The translations under genes were made by a program, and so were the position numbers. Shown here one piece after another: positions 53,925 through 63,317 of a stretch of 64,000 nt of DNA. The stretch covers positions 1-64,000 of the forward strand of contig JAQGMR010000042.1 of the NCBI GenBank assembly GCA_028292265.1. The letters run 5' to 3'. The number at the start of each line of letters is the position of its first letter. Position 1 is the first letter of the stretch. The notes beneath the pieces are model-generated. The model saw only the letters and a list, made by a program, of their open reading frames with translations. It did no database searches and was not told the DNA's origin. This DNA is from Herminiimonas sp. Lineage in GTDB: Bacteria; Pseudomonadota; Gammaproteobacteria; Burkholderiales; Burkholderiaceae_D.

Positions 53925-56299
53925 AGTGCGGCTCCCTTCACGCCCTGGGCGGCTGCAATTGCGGTCAGCAGGCGGTCCGGTGTGAGCGGCGTTTCGCCAA
54001 TCTCCACGCCCATGTGGCGCAGCGCGTCATTGACGGCGTTAATGACCACCGCGGGGGGCGCAATGGCCCCGCCTTCACCCATGCCCTTGATGCCGAAGCG
54101 GGTATGCGGCGAGGGTGTTTCCATGTGCAGCACACGTACGTCCGGCACTTCAGTGGGGCCGGGAATGATGTAGTCAAGGAAGGTGGACGCCATGGGCTGA
54201 CCGTTTTCGTCGTAAGGAATTTCTTCATAAAGCGCCGTGCCGAGGCCCTGCGCCACGCCGCCAACTACCTGCGCTTCCACAATCATTGGATTGACCATGG
54301 TGCCGCAGTCATGGCAGACGACATAGTCGAGCACCTCGACTAAGCCGGTGCCGACGTCAACCGCCACCACGCAGGCGTGGGTCGCATAGGAAAACGCGCC
54401 ACTGCTGCGCGAAGGCTGGTACACCGCCGACACTTCAAGCGCCGGGTCCATGCCTTCAGGCAGGCGCTCCGGATGGAGGTAGGCCGCCTCGGCAATGGCG
54501 GAGAAGGGGACCGACTGTGTGCCGGAGATTGCCGCGCCACCCTGCAGCGTGATGGCCTCGACCGGCACCTTCATCATGTGCGCCGCGATCGCCCGCATCT
54601 TGTCTGCAAGCTGGCTGCAGGCAAGCGACACGGCGCCGCCCGACATCGTCATGCTGCGTGAGGCGAAGGTGCCCATGCCGTACGGTGAGACTGAACTGTC
54701 GCCATGGCGCACGGTGACGTTTTCAACCGCAATGCCAAGCTCCTGATGCGCCACCTGCGCCAGCGTTGTTTCGAGTCCCTGGCCGTGATTCTGGATGCCG
54801 ACATACAGCACCAGTTGCCCGTCCGGGGTGAAGCGCGCCAGTGCTGGTTCGAAGCCGAACACCACTGGCAGGCCACGTGCCACCCACTCGGCCGTGCCGT
54901 GCGCGGATTGCTCGGTATAGCTGGCGCTTCCGACGCCGATAAAGCGGCCATCGGCTTCGCCGGCCTGTTGGCGGCGCCGCGCCGCAGCGAAGTCGATCGC
55001 TTCAATGGCGCGTCGGGCGCATTCCGGATAATCACCACTGTCGTACAGCTTGTGTGTCGCGGTCTTGTAAGGCATGTCGGACGGCTTGACCATGTTCTCG
55101 ATCCGCACTTCTTCCGGATTGCGGTCGACAGCGCGTGCCACCGCATCAATCAGGGTTTCGATTGCGAAGCAGGCGCCGGTGCGACCGACCCCGCGATACG
55201 GACCCAGCGGCGACTTGTTGGTGCAAATCGAAATGGCCTTGCCGTGATAAACCGGTACGTCGTACGGACCGGTCATGATGCCGCATGCCATGCCCGCTTC
55301 CATGGAGGCCGTCCAGGGCCAAACCGAGTAGGCGCCTGCATCGACCATCACCGTGGCTTCAATGCCGAGCACCTTGCCGCGCCGGTCGGCATAGGCGACG
55401 AGGTCATAGCGATGCTCGCGCGCATGGGGCGATGCGATAAGGTGTTCGCGCCGGTCTTCCAGCCACCGTACTGGCTTCCTGAGCTTCATCGCCAGCGCGG
55501 CGATGGCCAGTTCTTCCGGGTTGAAATTGTTCTTGATGCCGAAGCCGCCGCCGACGTCAGGCGCGACCACCCGCAACTTGCTTTCGGCCAGCCCCAGCGA
55601 TTGCGCAAGGATGGTGCGGATCACATGCGGAAACTGGGTCGAACTATAGACCACCAGTTCGTCCATGCGCTGGTCGTAATAGGCCAGCACGCCACGGGTC
55701 TCCATGGAGATGCCGGCGTGGCGTCCCATGCGCAATTTCTTTTCGACCCGAATCGGGGCGCTTGCGCGCACGGCGGCAATGTCGCCGGTCTCGATCTTTG
55801 TTTCGACATAGACGTTCTTGTCCCAGTGCTCATGGATCAGCGGAGCGCCCGGCTTCTGCGCGTCGGCCATGTCGGCAATGGGTTGGAGTTCGTCGAAGTC
55901 GACCAGACATTCCTGGGCAATGTCTTCCGCTTCCGCGCGCGTTGGCGCGACGCACATGGCGATGATGTCGCCGACGAAGCGCACCTTGTCTTTTGCCAGC
56001 GCGTGGTAGTCGGACTTCTGGAAGCCAGCGGCAGCGCCAAAGGCAACGATCGGCTTGATCCAGTCGAAGTCGGCGGCAGTGAAGACGGCGCCCTTGCGGG
56101 ACTCTGGCACGTCGATGCCAAGTAGCCTGGCGTGAGCGACTGGGCTGCGCAAAAAATGCACGTCCAGCGTTCCAGGTATGTTGAGGTCGGCCAGGTACTC
56201 GCCTTTCCCGTCGAGCAGGCGGCGATCTTCGCGCCGCTTGACCGACATGCCGACGCCTTCGGGACGGGAAACGGTCAGGTTGTTTACTTTTGCGTCCAC
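53921..56299 (-). CDS. Molybdenum hydroxylase large subunit (xanthine oxidase family)
   Basis: The protein of about 792 residues has the large-subunit order: VKRREDRRLLDGKGEYLADL, the Q-loop region DVGGGFGIKNNFNPEEL, GPYRGVGRTGACFAIE and the terminal IKGMGEGGAIAPPAVVINAV with the catalytic Glu. The form I CO dehydrogenase active-site loop AYRCSFR is absent (GPYRGVGR here), so it is not a true CO dehydrogenase but probably hydroxylates an N-heterocycle or aldehyde. GTG 56299 is preferred; the longer frame runs through the promoter palindrome. It needs a molybdopterin cytosine dinucleotide cofactor; no maturation genes are nearby. Confidence 0.92.
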   Translation of the reverse strand: MDAKVNNLTVSRPEGVGMSVKRREDRRLLDGKGEYLADLNIPGTLDVHFLRSPVAHARLLGIDVPESRKGAVFTAADFDWIKPIVAFGAAAGFQKSDYHALAKDKVRFVGDIIAMCVAPTRAEAEDIAQECLVDFDELQPIADMADAQKPGAPLIHEHWDKNVYVETKIETGDIAAVRASAPIRVEKKLRMGRHAGISMETRGVLAYYDQRMDELVVYSSTQFPHVIRTILAQSLGLAESKLRVVAPDVGGGFGIKNNFNPEELAIAALAMKLRKPVRWLEDRREHLIASPHAREHRYDLVAYADRRGKVLGIEATVMVDAGAYSVWPWTASMEAGMACGIMTGPYDVPVYHGKAISICTNKSPLGPYRGVGRTGACFAIETLIDAVARAVDRNPEEVRIENMVKPSDMPYKTATHKLYDSGDYPECARRAIEAIDFAAARRRQQAGEADGRFIGVGSASYTEQSAHGTAEWVARGLPVVFGFEPALARFTPDGQLVLYVGIQNHGQGLETTLAQVAHQELGIAVENVTVRHGDSSVSPYGMGTFASRSMTMSGGAVSLACSQLADKMRAIAAHMMKVPVEAITLQGGAAISGTQSVPFSAIAEAAYLHPERLPEGMDPALEVSAVYQPSRSSGAFSYATHACVVAVDVGTGLVEVLDYVVCHDCGTMVNPMIVEAQVVGGVAQGLGTALYEEIPYDENGQPMASTFLDYIIPGPTEVPDVRVLHMETPSPHTRFGIKGMGEGGAIAPPAVVINAVNDALRHMGVEIGETPLTPDRLLTAIAAAQGVKGAAL

Positions 56300-56370
56300 A
56301 AGGAGCCTTTTGCGCTGCGGTTGGTATATTGTCGAGCCGACACCCGTTGTGGGCGGCGACCGCGGAACGT

Positions 56371-56386
56371 ATATCGTATACGATAT
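56371..56386. promoter_or_regulatory. GntR/FadR-type operator palindrome
   Basis: ATATCGTATACGATAT is a perfect 16-bp palindrome whose core TCGTATACGA fits the FadR-subfamily GntR consensus t.GTa-tAC.a. It lies 72 bases upstream of the hydroxylase operon start and 189 bases before the divergent patatin gene. No GntR gene lies in the window. Confidence 0.7.
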
Positions 56387-56574
56387 CTGTGCGCCGGTGA
56401 TATGAAAATGTCGTCTCCTGGCGGTTTGCGGCACACTAAACGCGGAGCACCGGCGTTGAGATCGGTGCGGCGCCGCACAGCCAGCCTCACCGGCGCGGCG
56501 TACAACACGCAATCCAGAGCGCGCCTGGCCAGCCTGACATGGCGGCATCGCGCTTGCTGTATCCACGGAGAGAA

Positions 56575-57729
56575 ATGAAAACGATCAATAAACTAAACCC
56601 CGCGAACCTGCGGGTGGTGCTGGTTTTGCAGGGCGGCGGCGCACTCGGCGCCTATCAGGCCGGCGTCTACCAGGCCATGCATGAACACGATCTGACGCCG
56701 GACTGGGTTGTCGGCACCTCGATTGGCGCAATCAATGCGGCACTCCTGGCCGGCAACCCGAGGCCGACCCGCCTTCAGCGCTTAAAGGAATTTTGGGAAG
56801 GCGTTTCACACCATGACAGCTTCGATCCCAATCAACTTCAGGATTCGCAGCGACGTTCCAATGTCTGGCTGTCATCGATCGACACCGTACTGCGCGGCGT
56901 ACCGGGTTTCTTCATGCCGCGCCTGTTCAGCCTGTTCCCGGCCGGGGTGGCGGTTGCACCGGATGCCGCTAGCTATTACGACACCACCCCACTCGGCGAA
57001 ACGCTCGAGAGCCTGGTTGATTTTAATTATCTCAACCAGTCAGGCGGCATGCGCCTCACGGTCAACGCCGTTGGCGTCAAGACTGGTGAGCTGGTCAGTT
57101 TTGATACGGCCTCGCAGACGCTGAACGCCGACCATGTGCGCGCAAGCGGCGCGCTGCCGCCCGGCTTTCCTCCGGTACGCGTTGAGGGCGAGCTCTATTG
57201 GGATGGCGGGCTGTATTCCAATACGCCGCTGGAAACCGTGCTGGCGGACGTGCCGCATGTCGATACGCTTTGCTTCATGGTCGACCTGTGGAGCGCGGAT
57301 GGGCCAGAGCCAACCACGCTCGACGAAGTTCAGACACGACAGAAAGACGTGATGTTCGCCTCCCGTTCACAACGCCACATTGACGACTACCTGCGCACCC
57401 ACAACCTGCGGACCAGGATGCGTGCACTCCATGCGCTGCTGCCGAAAAGCGCAAGGAGCAAGGCCAGCGCGGACGAGCTTGCCGAACTCGGTTGCGACAG
57501 CACGATCCATGTGGTGCGGGTGCCGTATTCCGGGCGCGACTGGCATATGGCGTCGAAGGATATTAATTTCTCGCGCGGCTCGATTGCTTGGCGCTGGGAC
57601 CAGGGCTATCAGGACGCGTTGCGCGCCATCGCCCAAGCCGGTTGGCTGACTGAAGTCTCCGAAGAAACCGGCCTCGTGGTGCATGAACTGCCGCCGCGCC
57701 CGGTAGAACTGGCAGTCAAAACAGGCTGA
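56575..57729 (+). CDS. Patatin-like phospholipase
   Basis: The 384-residue protein has the patatin catalytic features: oxyanion loop GGGALGAYQ (about 20-28), nucleophile Ser49 in GTSIG and the catalytic Asp in WDGGLYSN. The C-terminal third (FASRSQRHIDDYLRTHNLR onward) looks like the DUF3734 extension found in many betaproteobacterial patatins. ATG 56575 has GGAGAG upstream. It hydrolyses acyl esters. The neighbouring 3-hydroxybutyrate and acetoacetate genes make a link with polyhydroxybutyrate or ketone-body use plausible. Confidence 0.9.
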   Translation: MKTINKLNPANLRVVLVLQGGGALGAYQAGVYQAMHEHDLTPDWVVGTSIGAINAALLAGNPRPTRLQRLKEFWEGVSHHDSFDPNQLQDSQRRSNVWLSSIDTVLRGVPGFFMPRLFSLFPAGVAVAPDAASYYDTTPLGETLESLVDFNYLNQSGGMRLTVNAVGVKTGELVSFDTASQTLNADHVRASGALPPGFPPVRVEGELYWDGGLYSNTPLETVLADVPHVDTLCFMVDLWSADGPEPTTLDEVQTRQKDVMFASRSQRHIDDYLRTHNLRTRMRALHALLPKSARSKASADELAELGCDSTIHVVRVPYSGRDWHMASKDINFSRGSIAWRWDQGYQDALRAIAQAGWLTEVSEETGLVVHELPPRPVELAVKTG

Positions 57730-57753
57730 GCGCGGGCGGGGGCAGTGAATGCG

Positions 57754-57795
57754 GCGGCGACATGGCAATACCTCTGCCATGTCGCCGCTTTTTTA
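57754..57795. terminator. Strong intrinsic terminator after patatin
   Basis: GCGGCGACATGGCA and TGCCATGTCGCCGC form a perfect 14-bp stem followed by TTTTTTA, 24 bases past the patatin stop codon. Confidence 0.93.
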
Positions 57796-57851
57796 TACCA
57801 CTGGTACGGGCACTGCTAATGCGCTATTCACTGCTGCACTGTCGTGTTCGC

Positions 57852-57929
57852 CGCCGCATTGATTGCAGCATTGATTCCCGCAGTGACTGCCGAACTTAAT
57901 GCCGCAATTACTGCCGCAATTACTGCATA
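57852..57929. repeat. 12-bp tandem array touching a stop codon
   Basis: About six copies of GCCGCAATTACT and variants (GCCGCATTGATT, GCAGCATTGATT, GCCGAACTTAAT). It starts inside the last codons of the minus-strand 3-hydroxybutyrate dehydrogenase and runs on past its stop. Confidence 0.8.
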
Positions 57930-58702
57930 TGCCAGCCGTGGCTGACAAGAATTGACTGCCCGCTTAATGCCGTCGAGGGAAATGCCGCCAGCCAAAGCGC
58001 GGTCTGCGCCACGTCTTGCGTGGTGGTGAATTCGCCGTCGATGGTTTCCTTCAGCATGACGTTCTTGATAACCTCCGCCTCGCTGATATGCAGGGCGGCG
58101 GCCTGCTCGGGAATCTGCTTGTCGACGAGTGGCGTGCGCACGAAGCCCGGGCAGATTACGTTGGCGCGAATGTGGTCCTTGGCGCCTTCCTTTGCTGCGA
58201 CCCGTGCCAGCCCCAGCAAGCCGTGTTTGGCCGCGACATAGGCACTCTTGAGCGGTGAAGCCTCGTGTGAATGCACGGATCCCATGTAGATGATCGCGCC
58301 GCCCTTGCCGGCCTTGATCATTTCGCGCATGCAGGCACGTGTGGTCAGGAAAGCGCCATCGAGATGGATCGCCAGCATCTTCTTCCAATTGTCAAAAGTG
58401 AAGTCAACGATCGGGCTGATGATCTGTATGCCTGCATTGCTAATGAGGATGTCCACGCCGCCAAAGGCGGCCACCACTGCAGCCACGCCCTGGTCGACTT
58501 GTGCTTCGCTTGTTACGTCCATCGCCACCGCCATCGCGCGGCCGCCGGACCGCTTGATTTCCTCGGCCGTTGCGCTGGCCGCGTCGAGCGCGAGATCGGC
58601 GATTACAACACTGGCTCCTTCGCGTGCGTATTCGATTGCGATCTCGCGACCGATGCCGCTGGCGGCGCCCGTAATAATGGCGACCTTGTCCTTGAGTTGC
58701 AT
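57920..58702 (-). CDS. bdhA: 3-hydroxybutyrate dehydrogenase (SDR family)
   Basis: The 260-residue short-chain dehydrogenase has the [11 protein letters not shown]-binding motif, NAGIQ, catalytic Ser in GSVHSHEAS, and YVAAKHG (Tyr and Lys). The NAGIQ and YVAAKHG forms are typical of 3-hydroxybutyrate dehydrogenases. It interconverts 3-hydroxybutyrate and acetoacetate. ATG 58702 begins directly at the Rossmann fold. It is followed upstream, 10 bases away, by the acetoacetate decarboxylase gene, which uses its product. Confidence 0.9.
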   Translation of the reverse strand: MQLKDKVAIITGAASGIGREIAIEYAREGASVVIADLALDAASATAEEIKRSGGRAMAVAMDVTSEAQVDQGVAAVVAAFGGVDILISNAGIQIISPIVDFTFDNWKKMLAIHLDGAFLTTRACMREMIKAGKGGAIIYMGSVHSHEASPLKSAYVAAKHGLLGLARVAAKEGAKDHIRANVICPGFVRTPLVDKQIPEQAAALHISEAEVIKNVMLKETIDGEFTTTQDVAQTALWLAAFPSTALSGQSILVSHGWHMQ

Positions 58703-58712
58703 GATGTTTTCC

Positions 58713-59459
58713 TTACCGTTTCTGGTTGAGATAATCGTGTGCCACGAATCCGAGCGGCAGCGTGAGATCCGCCACAATATGGGTGGCCGAAAGAACTTCG
58801 AGTACCGGCAGTTTTGCCACCGGCGCCAGCGCATGCGGATTCAGGTCCAGCGCGCCGGGTCCAGTCCACGCGCCCTTGACAACGACGTCGCACAATCGAT
58901 ATTGCACCAGTTCGCAAATGCGGGCTTTGCCATCGACATGCGGGATGATTTTTAGCAGGAAGGAGGGTGCTTCGAGTGACTTTTTCGCCGCCTCAGAATC
59001 GAGCAGGCAATGCTTGAAGCCCATGGAGCCGGTAGCGACCCGGAAATCGCTGTAGTCGAGTGTGCCAACCAGGGTGTCTTTATGAACGCGCAATTCCGGA
59101 TCGCCGAGTTTTTTGGGGAAGCCCCAGAGTTCGCGTCCGGCGGCGATCGGTGGATGGTCGTTCAAATACATGCTGAGCACGAAGCCGCCCGAGACGCCAT
59201 CCAGGCTGACGGGAATGACTTGCCCGGCTTCGCAATAGTGACCGAAGCCAGTTGAGTCGGGCATGTTGATGAACTCGAAACGGACCACCGGTTCAATCAA
59301 CTTTAGTGGCTCGGGAATCAACTTGCGCAGCGCTTCCGGATCGGTCCGGTAGCTGATGATCAGGTATTCCCGATCCACAAAACGATATGGGCCAGGCGGA
59401 TACGCCGGATTGTCGAATGGCATGGCAAACGCATTGCGGCGGACTTCGTCTTCAGTCAT
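58713..59459 (-). CDS. adc: Acetoacetate decarboxylase
   Basis: The 248-residue protein matches acetoacetate decarboxylase in length and motifs. Examples are [20 protein letters not shown] near the N-terminus and [16 protein letters not shown] with the Schiff-base lysine region, followed by MGFKHCLLD. It converts acetoacetate to acetone and CO2. ATG 59459 is the family start. It forms a two-gene operon with bdhA. Confidence 0.92.
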   Translation of the reverse strand: MTEDEVRRNAFAMPFDNPAYPPGPYRFVDREYLIISYRTDPEALRKLIPEPLKLIEPVVRFEFINMPDSTGFGHYCEAGQVIPVSLDGVSGGFVLSMYLNDHPPIAAGRELWGFPKKLGDPELRVHKDTLVGTLDYSDFRVATGSMGFKHCLLDSEAAKKSLEAPSFLLKIIPHVDGKARICELVQYRLCDVVVKGAWTGPGALDLNPHALAPVAKLPVLEVLSATHIVADLTLPLGFVAHDYLNQKR

Positions 59460-59577
59460 GAGTATTGGAGGGGCACAAGGGTGGGTGCGGCAGCGCGACA
59501 ACGCTGCCGGTGTGGCTATGGCGTCATGGCCGCGCGGTGCTCAACTGCAGTGAGCCTGCGCCATGACGGTTTGCTGG

Positions 59578-59910
59578 CTATCGACGTGATCCGCGCGCCT
59601 GTTGCCTTGCTTCGGCCATCGCTTCGTCGTAGTGCATGGCGGCCCGGCGCAGGCAAACCGAGCGCTCGGAACGGGCGCTGCGGTCTTGTTTACAGTCCGC
59701 TAAAGCTTCCTTGTATGCCGCACCGGCTTCCTTCTGCGATGTCTGGAAATGCGCGCGTGGTGTCGTGTCTTCCTGGTACCAGCGCGCCGGATCGCGGTCT
59801 TGCATTGATTCGCCACGCGACGGGCCCGCAGCCCAACCGGAATGGATCATCAAGGCGCCGGCCGCGATGGCGATGGCGGTCCGAATTGCGTTTTTTGTAG
59901 TGGTGTTCAT
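59578..59910 (-). CDS. Small secreted protein of unknown function
   Basis: The 110-residue protein has a signal peptide (ending GWAA) and a mature part rich in charged residues with two cysteines (ALADCKQDRSARSERSVCLRRAA read in part) that may form a disulfide. AAGGAG lies just before the ATG. Similar small periplasmic proteins are frequent in Burkholderiales; no function is known to me. Confidence 0.7.
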   Translation of the reverse strand: MNTTTKNAIRTAIAIAAGALMIHSGWAAGPSRGESMQDRDPARWYQEDTTPRAHFQTSQKEAGAAYKEALADCKQDRSARSERSVCLRRAAMHYDEAMAEARQQARGSRR

Positions 59911-59930
59911 GAAAGCTCCTTGGATGGGTT

Positions 59931-60083
59931 TTAAAGTCGGCCGGTCAGCAACATGACGATCAGGACGACGACGATCAGGCCGGTCACACCGCTCGGGCCA
60001 TAGCCCCATTTCCGGCTGTGGGACCAGGTCGGCAATGCGCCGATGAGGATGAGGACGAGGACGATCAATAGAATGGTGCTCAT
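59931..60083 (-). CDS. DUF3309 family small membrane protein
   Basis: The 50-residue protein starts MSTILLIVLVLILIGALPTW and continues SHSRKWGYGPSGVTG before a second hydrophobic segment (LIVVVLIVMLLTG). This is the DUF3309 pattern of two membrane helices with a conserved Trp/Gly/Pro loop. It is probably in an operon with the secreted protein at 59578 (20-base gap). The function is unknown; such proteins are often stress-associated. Confidence 0.8.
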   Translation of the reverse strand: MSTILLIVLVLILIGALPTWSHSRKWGYGPSGVTGLIVVVLIVMLLTGRL

Positions 60084-60201
60084 TGCTTGCTCCTGAAAAA
60101 ATTATTGTGGTGTAGTGCAAAGTGTCATAACGACGGCTCAGCTTGCCCGGAAATTTTTGTCGGGACGCTCAGTCCCGTTCCCTGCACGCTACAAGCCAAA
60201 A

Positions 60202-60822
60202 TTAATATCGGTAGGCCCGGCCGTCAGCGATTCGGACCCGGTCACCAACGCGCAACTCGTACACGCTGTCTTGCGTAACCGCGGTGGTGTCACCGTTGTC
60301 GAGACGAACGCGAATCTGGTACATGTCCGGCGCCGGCGCATTGCGGTTTCGTTCGACGCTGTTGCCCACGTAGGCGCCGCCCAGCGCGCCGGCAAGCGTT
60401 GCCGCCGTATTTCCATTGCCGCCGCCAACCTGATTACCTAGCAGGCCGCCGACCAGTCCACCGACAATAGCGCCGGCGCCACTCGTCCCTGGCGAGGAAC
60501 GAATGCCGTCGATCGATTCAATCGAGCCGTAGTAGACGGCGTTGGCTTGATACTGCGATTGATTCTGGCCCTGATACTGGCCTGGATTCTGACCTTGATA
60601 TTGGCCCTGGTACGGCCCTGGATTCTGGCCTTGATATGGACCTTGATATGGACCCTGATATGGACCTTGATACGAGGACTGATTCGGAGATTGGTACTGG
60701 GCCGGATACGCCGACGACGGGTACGCGCCGGGGTAGGCCGGCTGCGAATCATAGGTTGCACAGCCACCGAGTACGCCGGTTGTAACGACCAGCAGCGCGC
60801 CAACTTTCAGTACTGAATTCAT
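60202..60822 (-). CDS. Glycine-zipper 2TM lipoprotein with Gln/Pro/Tyr-rich repeats
   Basis: The 206-residue protein has a lipoprotein signal (lipobox LGGC), a low-complexity segment of YQGPYQGQ-type repeats (about 45-95), and a glycine-zipper 2TM domain of the SlyB/OmpA-associated type (GAGAIVGGLVGGLLGNQVGGGNG, read in part; then LAGALGGAYVGNS). A small beta domain with RVRLDNGDTTAV closes it. It is probably an outer-membrane structural lipoprotein induced by envelope stress. The repeat segment is made of 9-12-bp DNA units and may vary in length between strains. Confidence 0.85.
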   Translation of the reverse strand: MNSVLKVGALLVVTTGVLGGCATYDSQPAYPGAYPSSAYPAQYQSPNQSSYQGPYQGPYQGPYQGQNPGPYQGQYQGQNPGQYQGQNQSQYQANAVYYGSIESIDGIRSSPGTSGAGAIVGGLVGGLLGNQVGGGNGNTAATLAGALGGAYVGNSVERNRNAPAPDMYQIRVRLDNGDTTAVTQDSVYELRVGDRVRIADGRAYRY

Positions 60823-61105
60823 GCGTGTCTCCCTTTAAGGTATGTGGCAAGAATAGCGGTGCGGCCTTGCAGGGTATGTACGGTGCCGCACCGAGAGGGG
60901 AAGGGCAAAGTGGAGGGCGGAGGAAGGCGGGCCTCGTTGTGTATGTCACCGCACAGAACATGCGCTGATCTCTGGAGATAATCATTTCCGCAATGCCGGT
61001 GCTGTCGGCGCTGCGCCACCATATCGATGCTTCGTCGCCGTGGGTGGTGCAGCCAGTCAGGCTGACACCGGACCGAAAACATCACATACAAGAAAGAGGG
61101 AAACC

Positions 61106-61252
61106 ATGCTCTATACAATCGCCGTCATCCTGCTAATCCTTTGGGTCCTGGGCCTGGTCACGTCCACTACGATCGGTGGCTTCATCCATATCCTGCTGGT
61201 GGTCGCCGTAGTTATGGTGCTGGTCAAATTGATTAGTGGCCGCGGCATCTAG
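61106..61252 (+). CDS. Lmo0937-family small membrane protein
   Basis: The 48-residue protein has two hydrophobic helices (LYTIAVILLILWVLGLVTS and FIHILLVVAVVMVLVKLI) around the STTIGG turn, as in lmo0937-family proteins. AGAGGG lies before the ATG at 61106. The role is unknown; such proteins are often stress-induced. Confidence 0.82.
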   Translation: MLYTIAVILLILWVLGLVTSTTIGGFIHILLVVAVVMVLVKLISGRGI

Positions 61253-61880
61253 ATTGCAGCGGCAAGAGCTGGCGGCCCTGCGTTTCGGACCGCCAGCATC
61301 GTTCCTACTCAGCGGTTTTCTCGTTCATGTACTGGCGGCCAGTCAGTAAGTAGAACTGATGAGCAAAGCAGCAAAGCAGCAAGGCAGCAAGGCAGCAAAG
61401 CAGCAAACCCAGTAAATCAGCAAGTCACCGCATCTCAGCAAGTTCTCAAATCTCAGCAAGTCATCAGACGTCAGCAAGTCATCAAATCTCAGCGGGTCAT
61501 CAGATCTCAGCAAAGGTGCCGACCAAAATAGCCGCGGCCACCAGCGCGGCTTGTCCATGCCCTGGCGCCTCAACCGCCCCTCCAGTCCGCAGCATTTGAT
61601 TTGCATGGCCTCCGCGCTCTCTCCATTTCTCATCGGCTCCCGTCCGGTCCAACGATTTCTCGTTACCGATCTCCTCGCCAAATTGCAATTCGTATCGGCG
61701 CAACCACGTTTGCGTTCCTATGTACGCAAGCGAACGGATAGCCGTACGGCAATAGTGGATAACGGAAGCGTCGGCGAGGGATTTTCCTTCGTCATCCGGA
61801 TGAATGGGGTGGACATGAGCCGCCCTCTCGAAAAAACCGGTGCCGGGGTTCCGGCAGCACCGATCACACAAGGAAACAAA
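61253..61880. other. 628-base interval with tandem repeats
   Basis: It contains a GC-rich hairpin (CTGGCGG/CCGCCAG around 61270-61296), then the array at 61361-61514. A minus-strand frame (61500-61871) is open but ends within the repeats and is not supported. The promoter of the ice-binding-like gene should be near 61800. Confidence 0.5.
61361..61514. repeat. Composite tandem array (8-bp and about 18-bp units)
   Basis: Five to six copies of AGCAAAGC/AGCAAGGC are followed by about five units of 17-20 bp built on TCTCAGCAAGTCATCA. The array lies 109 bases past the lmo0937-like gene. The change from a short to a longer unit that keeps the CAGCAA core suggests stepwise expansion. Confidence 0.82.
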
Positions 61881-62750
61881 ATGGTCAAATTTGAGTCGCT
61901 GTCGAAGCCGTCGATATGGACGATGACACTACTGGTCAGCGCAATGGTGGCCGGATGTGGCGGTGGAAGTGACAGCACGGCTTCAGTCGGCGTTGGCGGA
62001 TCCGCAAGCCTGACAACCACACCTGGCGCTGGAACCGGTACTGGCACTCTCAATGCAGGCGCCGGCGGCAATGGCAGCGGCAGCGGCACCGTGGCCGGTC
62101 GTGGCCCCGCTGCGGTGGACCTGCGGAGCTCGAGCAATTTCGCAATCCTGGCACAGTCGGCGATCACCAACGTGCCGACGTCGGCCGTCACCGGTGACGT
62201 TGGCTTGAGTCCCGCTACCGGTGCCGGAATTGGCCTGAGCTGTGCCCAGGTAACGGGCGTTATTTACACCGCTGACGCGGCTGGTCCCCTGCCTTGCCGC
62301 GTAAACGATGCGACACGGCTTACCGCTGCAATCGCCGATAAGGGCACCGCCTATACCGACGCGGCAGGTCGCGCGCCGGACTATACCGAACTGGCGTCCG
62401 GGAACCTAGGCGGACTGAACCTTAGCCCGGCCACTTACAAGTGGAGTACGCCCGTGCTGATTCCGACTGACGTCACCCTTACCGGTGGCCCGAACGACGT
62501 CTGGATATTCCAGGTGGCGCAAGGCATGACCGTCGGTTCCGGCGTGAAGGTGATTCTTGCTGGCGGTGCGCTGCCCCAGAACATTTTTTGGCAAACCTTT
62601 GGCGCTGCTGAAATCGGCACCACCGCCCAGTTCAAGGGCGTGATCCTGTCGCAAACATCGATCGCCATGAAGACAGGCGCATCCATCAACGGCAGGCTGA
62701 TGGCGGGTACGGCCGTGACGCTCGACCAGAACGTCGTTACCAAACCTTAA
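61881..62750 (+). CDS. Ice-binding-like (DUF3494) lipoprotein
   Basis: The 289-residue protein has a lipoprotein signal (lipobox VAGC), a Gly/Thr/Ser-rich linker (about 30-75) and a DUF3494 domain. The domain shows VDLRSSSNFAILAQSAITN at its start, then DVGLSPATG and a C-terminal beta-solenoid (QNIFWQTFGAAEIGT, AQFKGVILSQTSIAMKTGASINGRLMAGTAVTL read in parts). Proven members bind ice; others are adhesion or surface proteins. AAGGA precedes the ATG at 61881. Cold tolerance is possible but not shown. Confidence 0.9.
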   Translation: MVKFESLSKPSIWTMTLLVSAMVAGCGGGSDSTASVGVGGSASLTTTPGAGTGTGTLNAGAGGNGSGSGTVAGRGPAAVDLRSSSNFAILAQSAITNVPTSAVTGDVGLSPATGAGIGLSCAQVTGVIYTADAAGPLPCRVNDATRLTAAIADKGTAYTDAAGRAPDYTELASGNLGGLNLSPATYKWSTPVLIPTDVTLTGGPNDVWIFQVAQGMTVGSGVKVILAGGALPQNIFWQTFGAAEIGTTAQFKGVILSQTSIAMKTGASINGRLMAGTAVTLDQNVVTKP

Positions 62751-62858
62751 CGGCATTGTTTGCAGGACATGTTTCGTAACGCGCCTTACCGTTCGAGTGT
62801 TCCGACCCGGCGCGTTATGAAGTTCAATGAGTTGACTCTAACAACAGGAGTACCCGTC

Positions 62859-63212
62859 ATGAAGAAATCTCTTTCCGTATCAGCAGGCTTGATCGCCTGC
62901 GCCACGCTAGTGCTCGCGGCCTCGTCCGCCATGGCAGCCAATGTTGACATCAACATTGGCGTTCCTGGCGTGTATGCGCAACCACAACCGGTCTACGTTC
63001 AGCCCCGTACGGTGTACGTGCAACCGCGGCCGGTCTATGTACATCCGCAGTACGAAAACGATTGGCGCGAGCGCCAGGTACGTGCCGTCGAGTGGCGCGA
63101 CAATCCACGCAACCATGGCCAGGCGGTTAGCGCTGCCGTGCATGAGCGCAACGATGAGCGCAAGTACGAGAAGAACAAGCACAAGGAAGGCAAGCACCAC
63201 GGGCATGACTGA
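62859..63212 (+). CDS. Small secreted protein with VYVQPRP repeats
   Basis: The 117-residue protein has a signal peptide (ending AMAA), a repeat region with PVYVQP/TVYVQP/PVYVHP copies (about 40-65) and a Lys/His-rich C-terminus (KNKHKEGKHHGHD) that could bind metal. AGGAG precedes the ATG. Similar proteins with VYVxP repeats are common in Oxalobacteraceae and of unknown role. Confidence 0.75.
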   Translation: MKKSLSVSAGLIACATLVLAASSAMAANVDINIGVPGVYAQPQPVYVQPRTVYVQPRPVYVHPQYENDWRERQVRAVEWRDNPRNHGQAVSAAVHERNDERKYEKNKHKEGKHHGHD

Positions 63213-63317
63213 CGCGACGATGGATCGCGATGCGCGACGCATCCGGGCATAACAAATAGCTGCACGACTGCACAACACCAGAACACCAGAACAATTTACT
63301 AAAACAAGGGGAACACC

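Noticed and set aside
61500..61871. Minus-strand open frame upstream of the ice-binding-like gene
   Set aside because: It ends within a tandem-repeat array, has no clear ribosome-binding site, and its codon use is mixed. It resembles no family I know.
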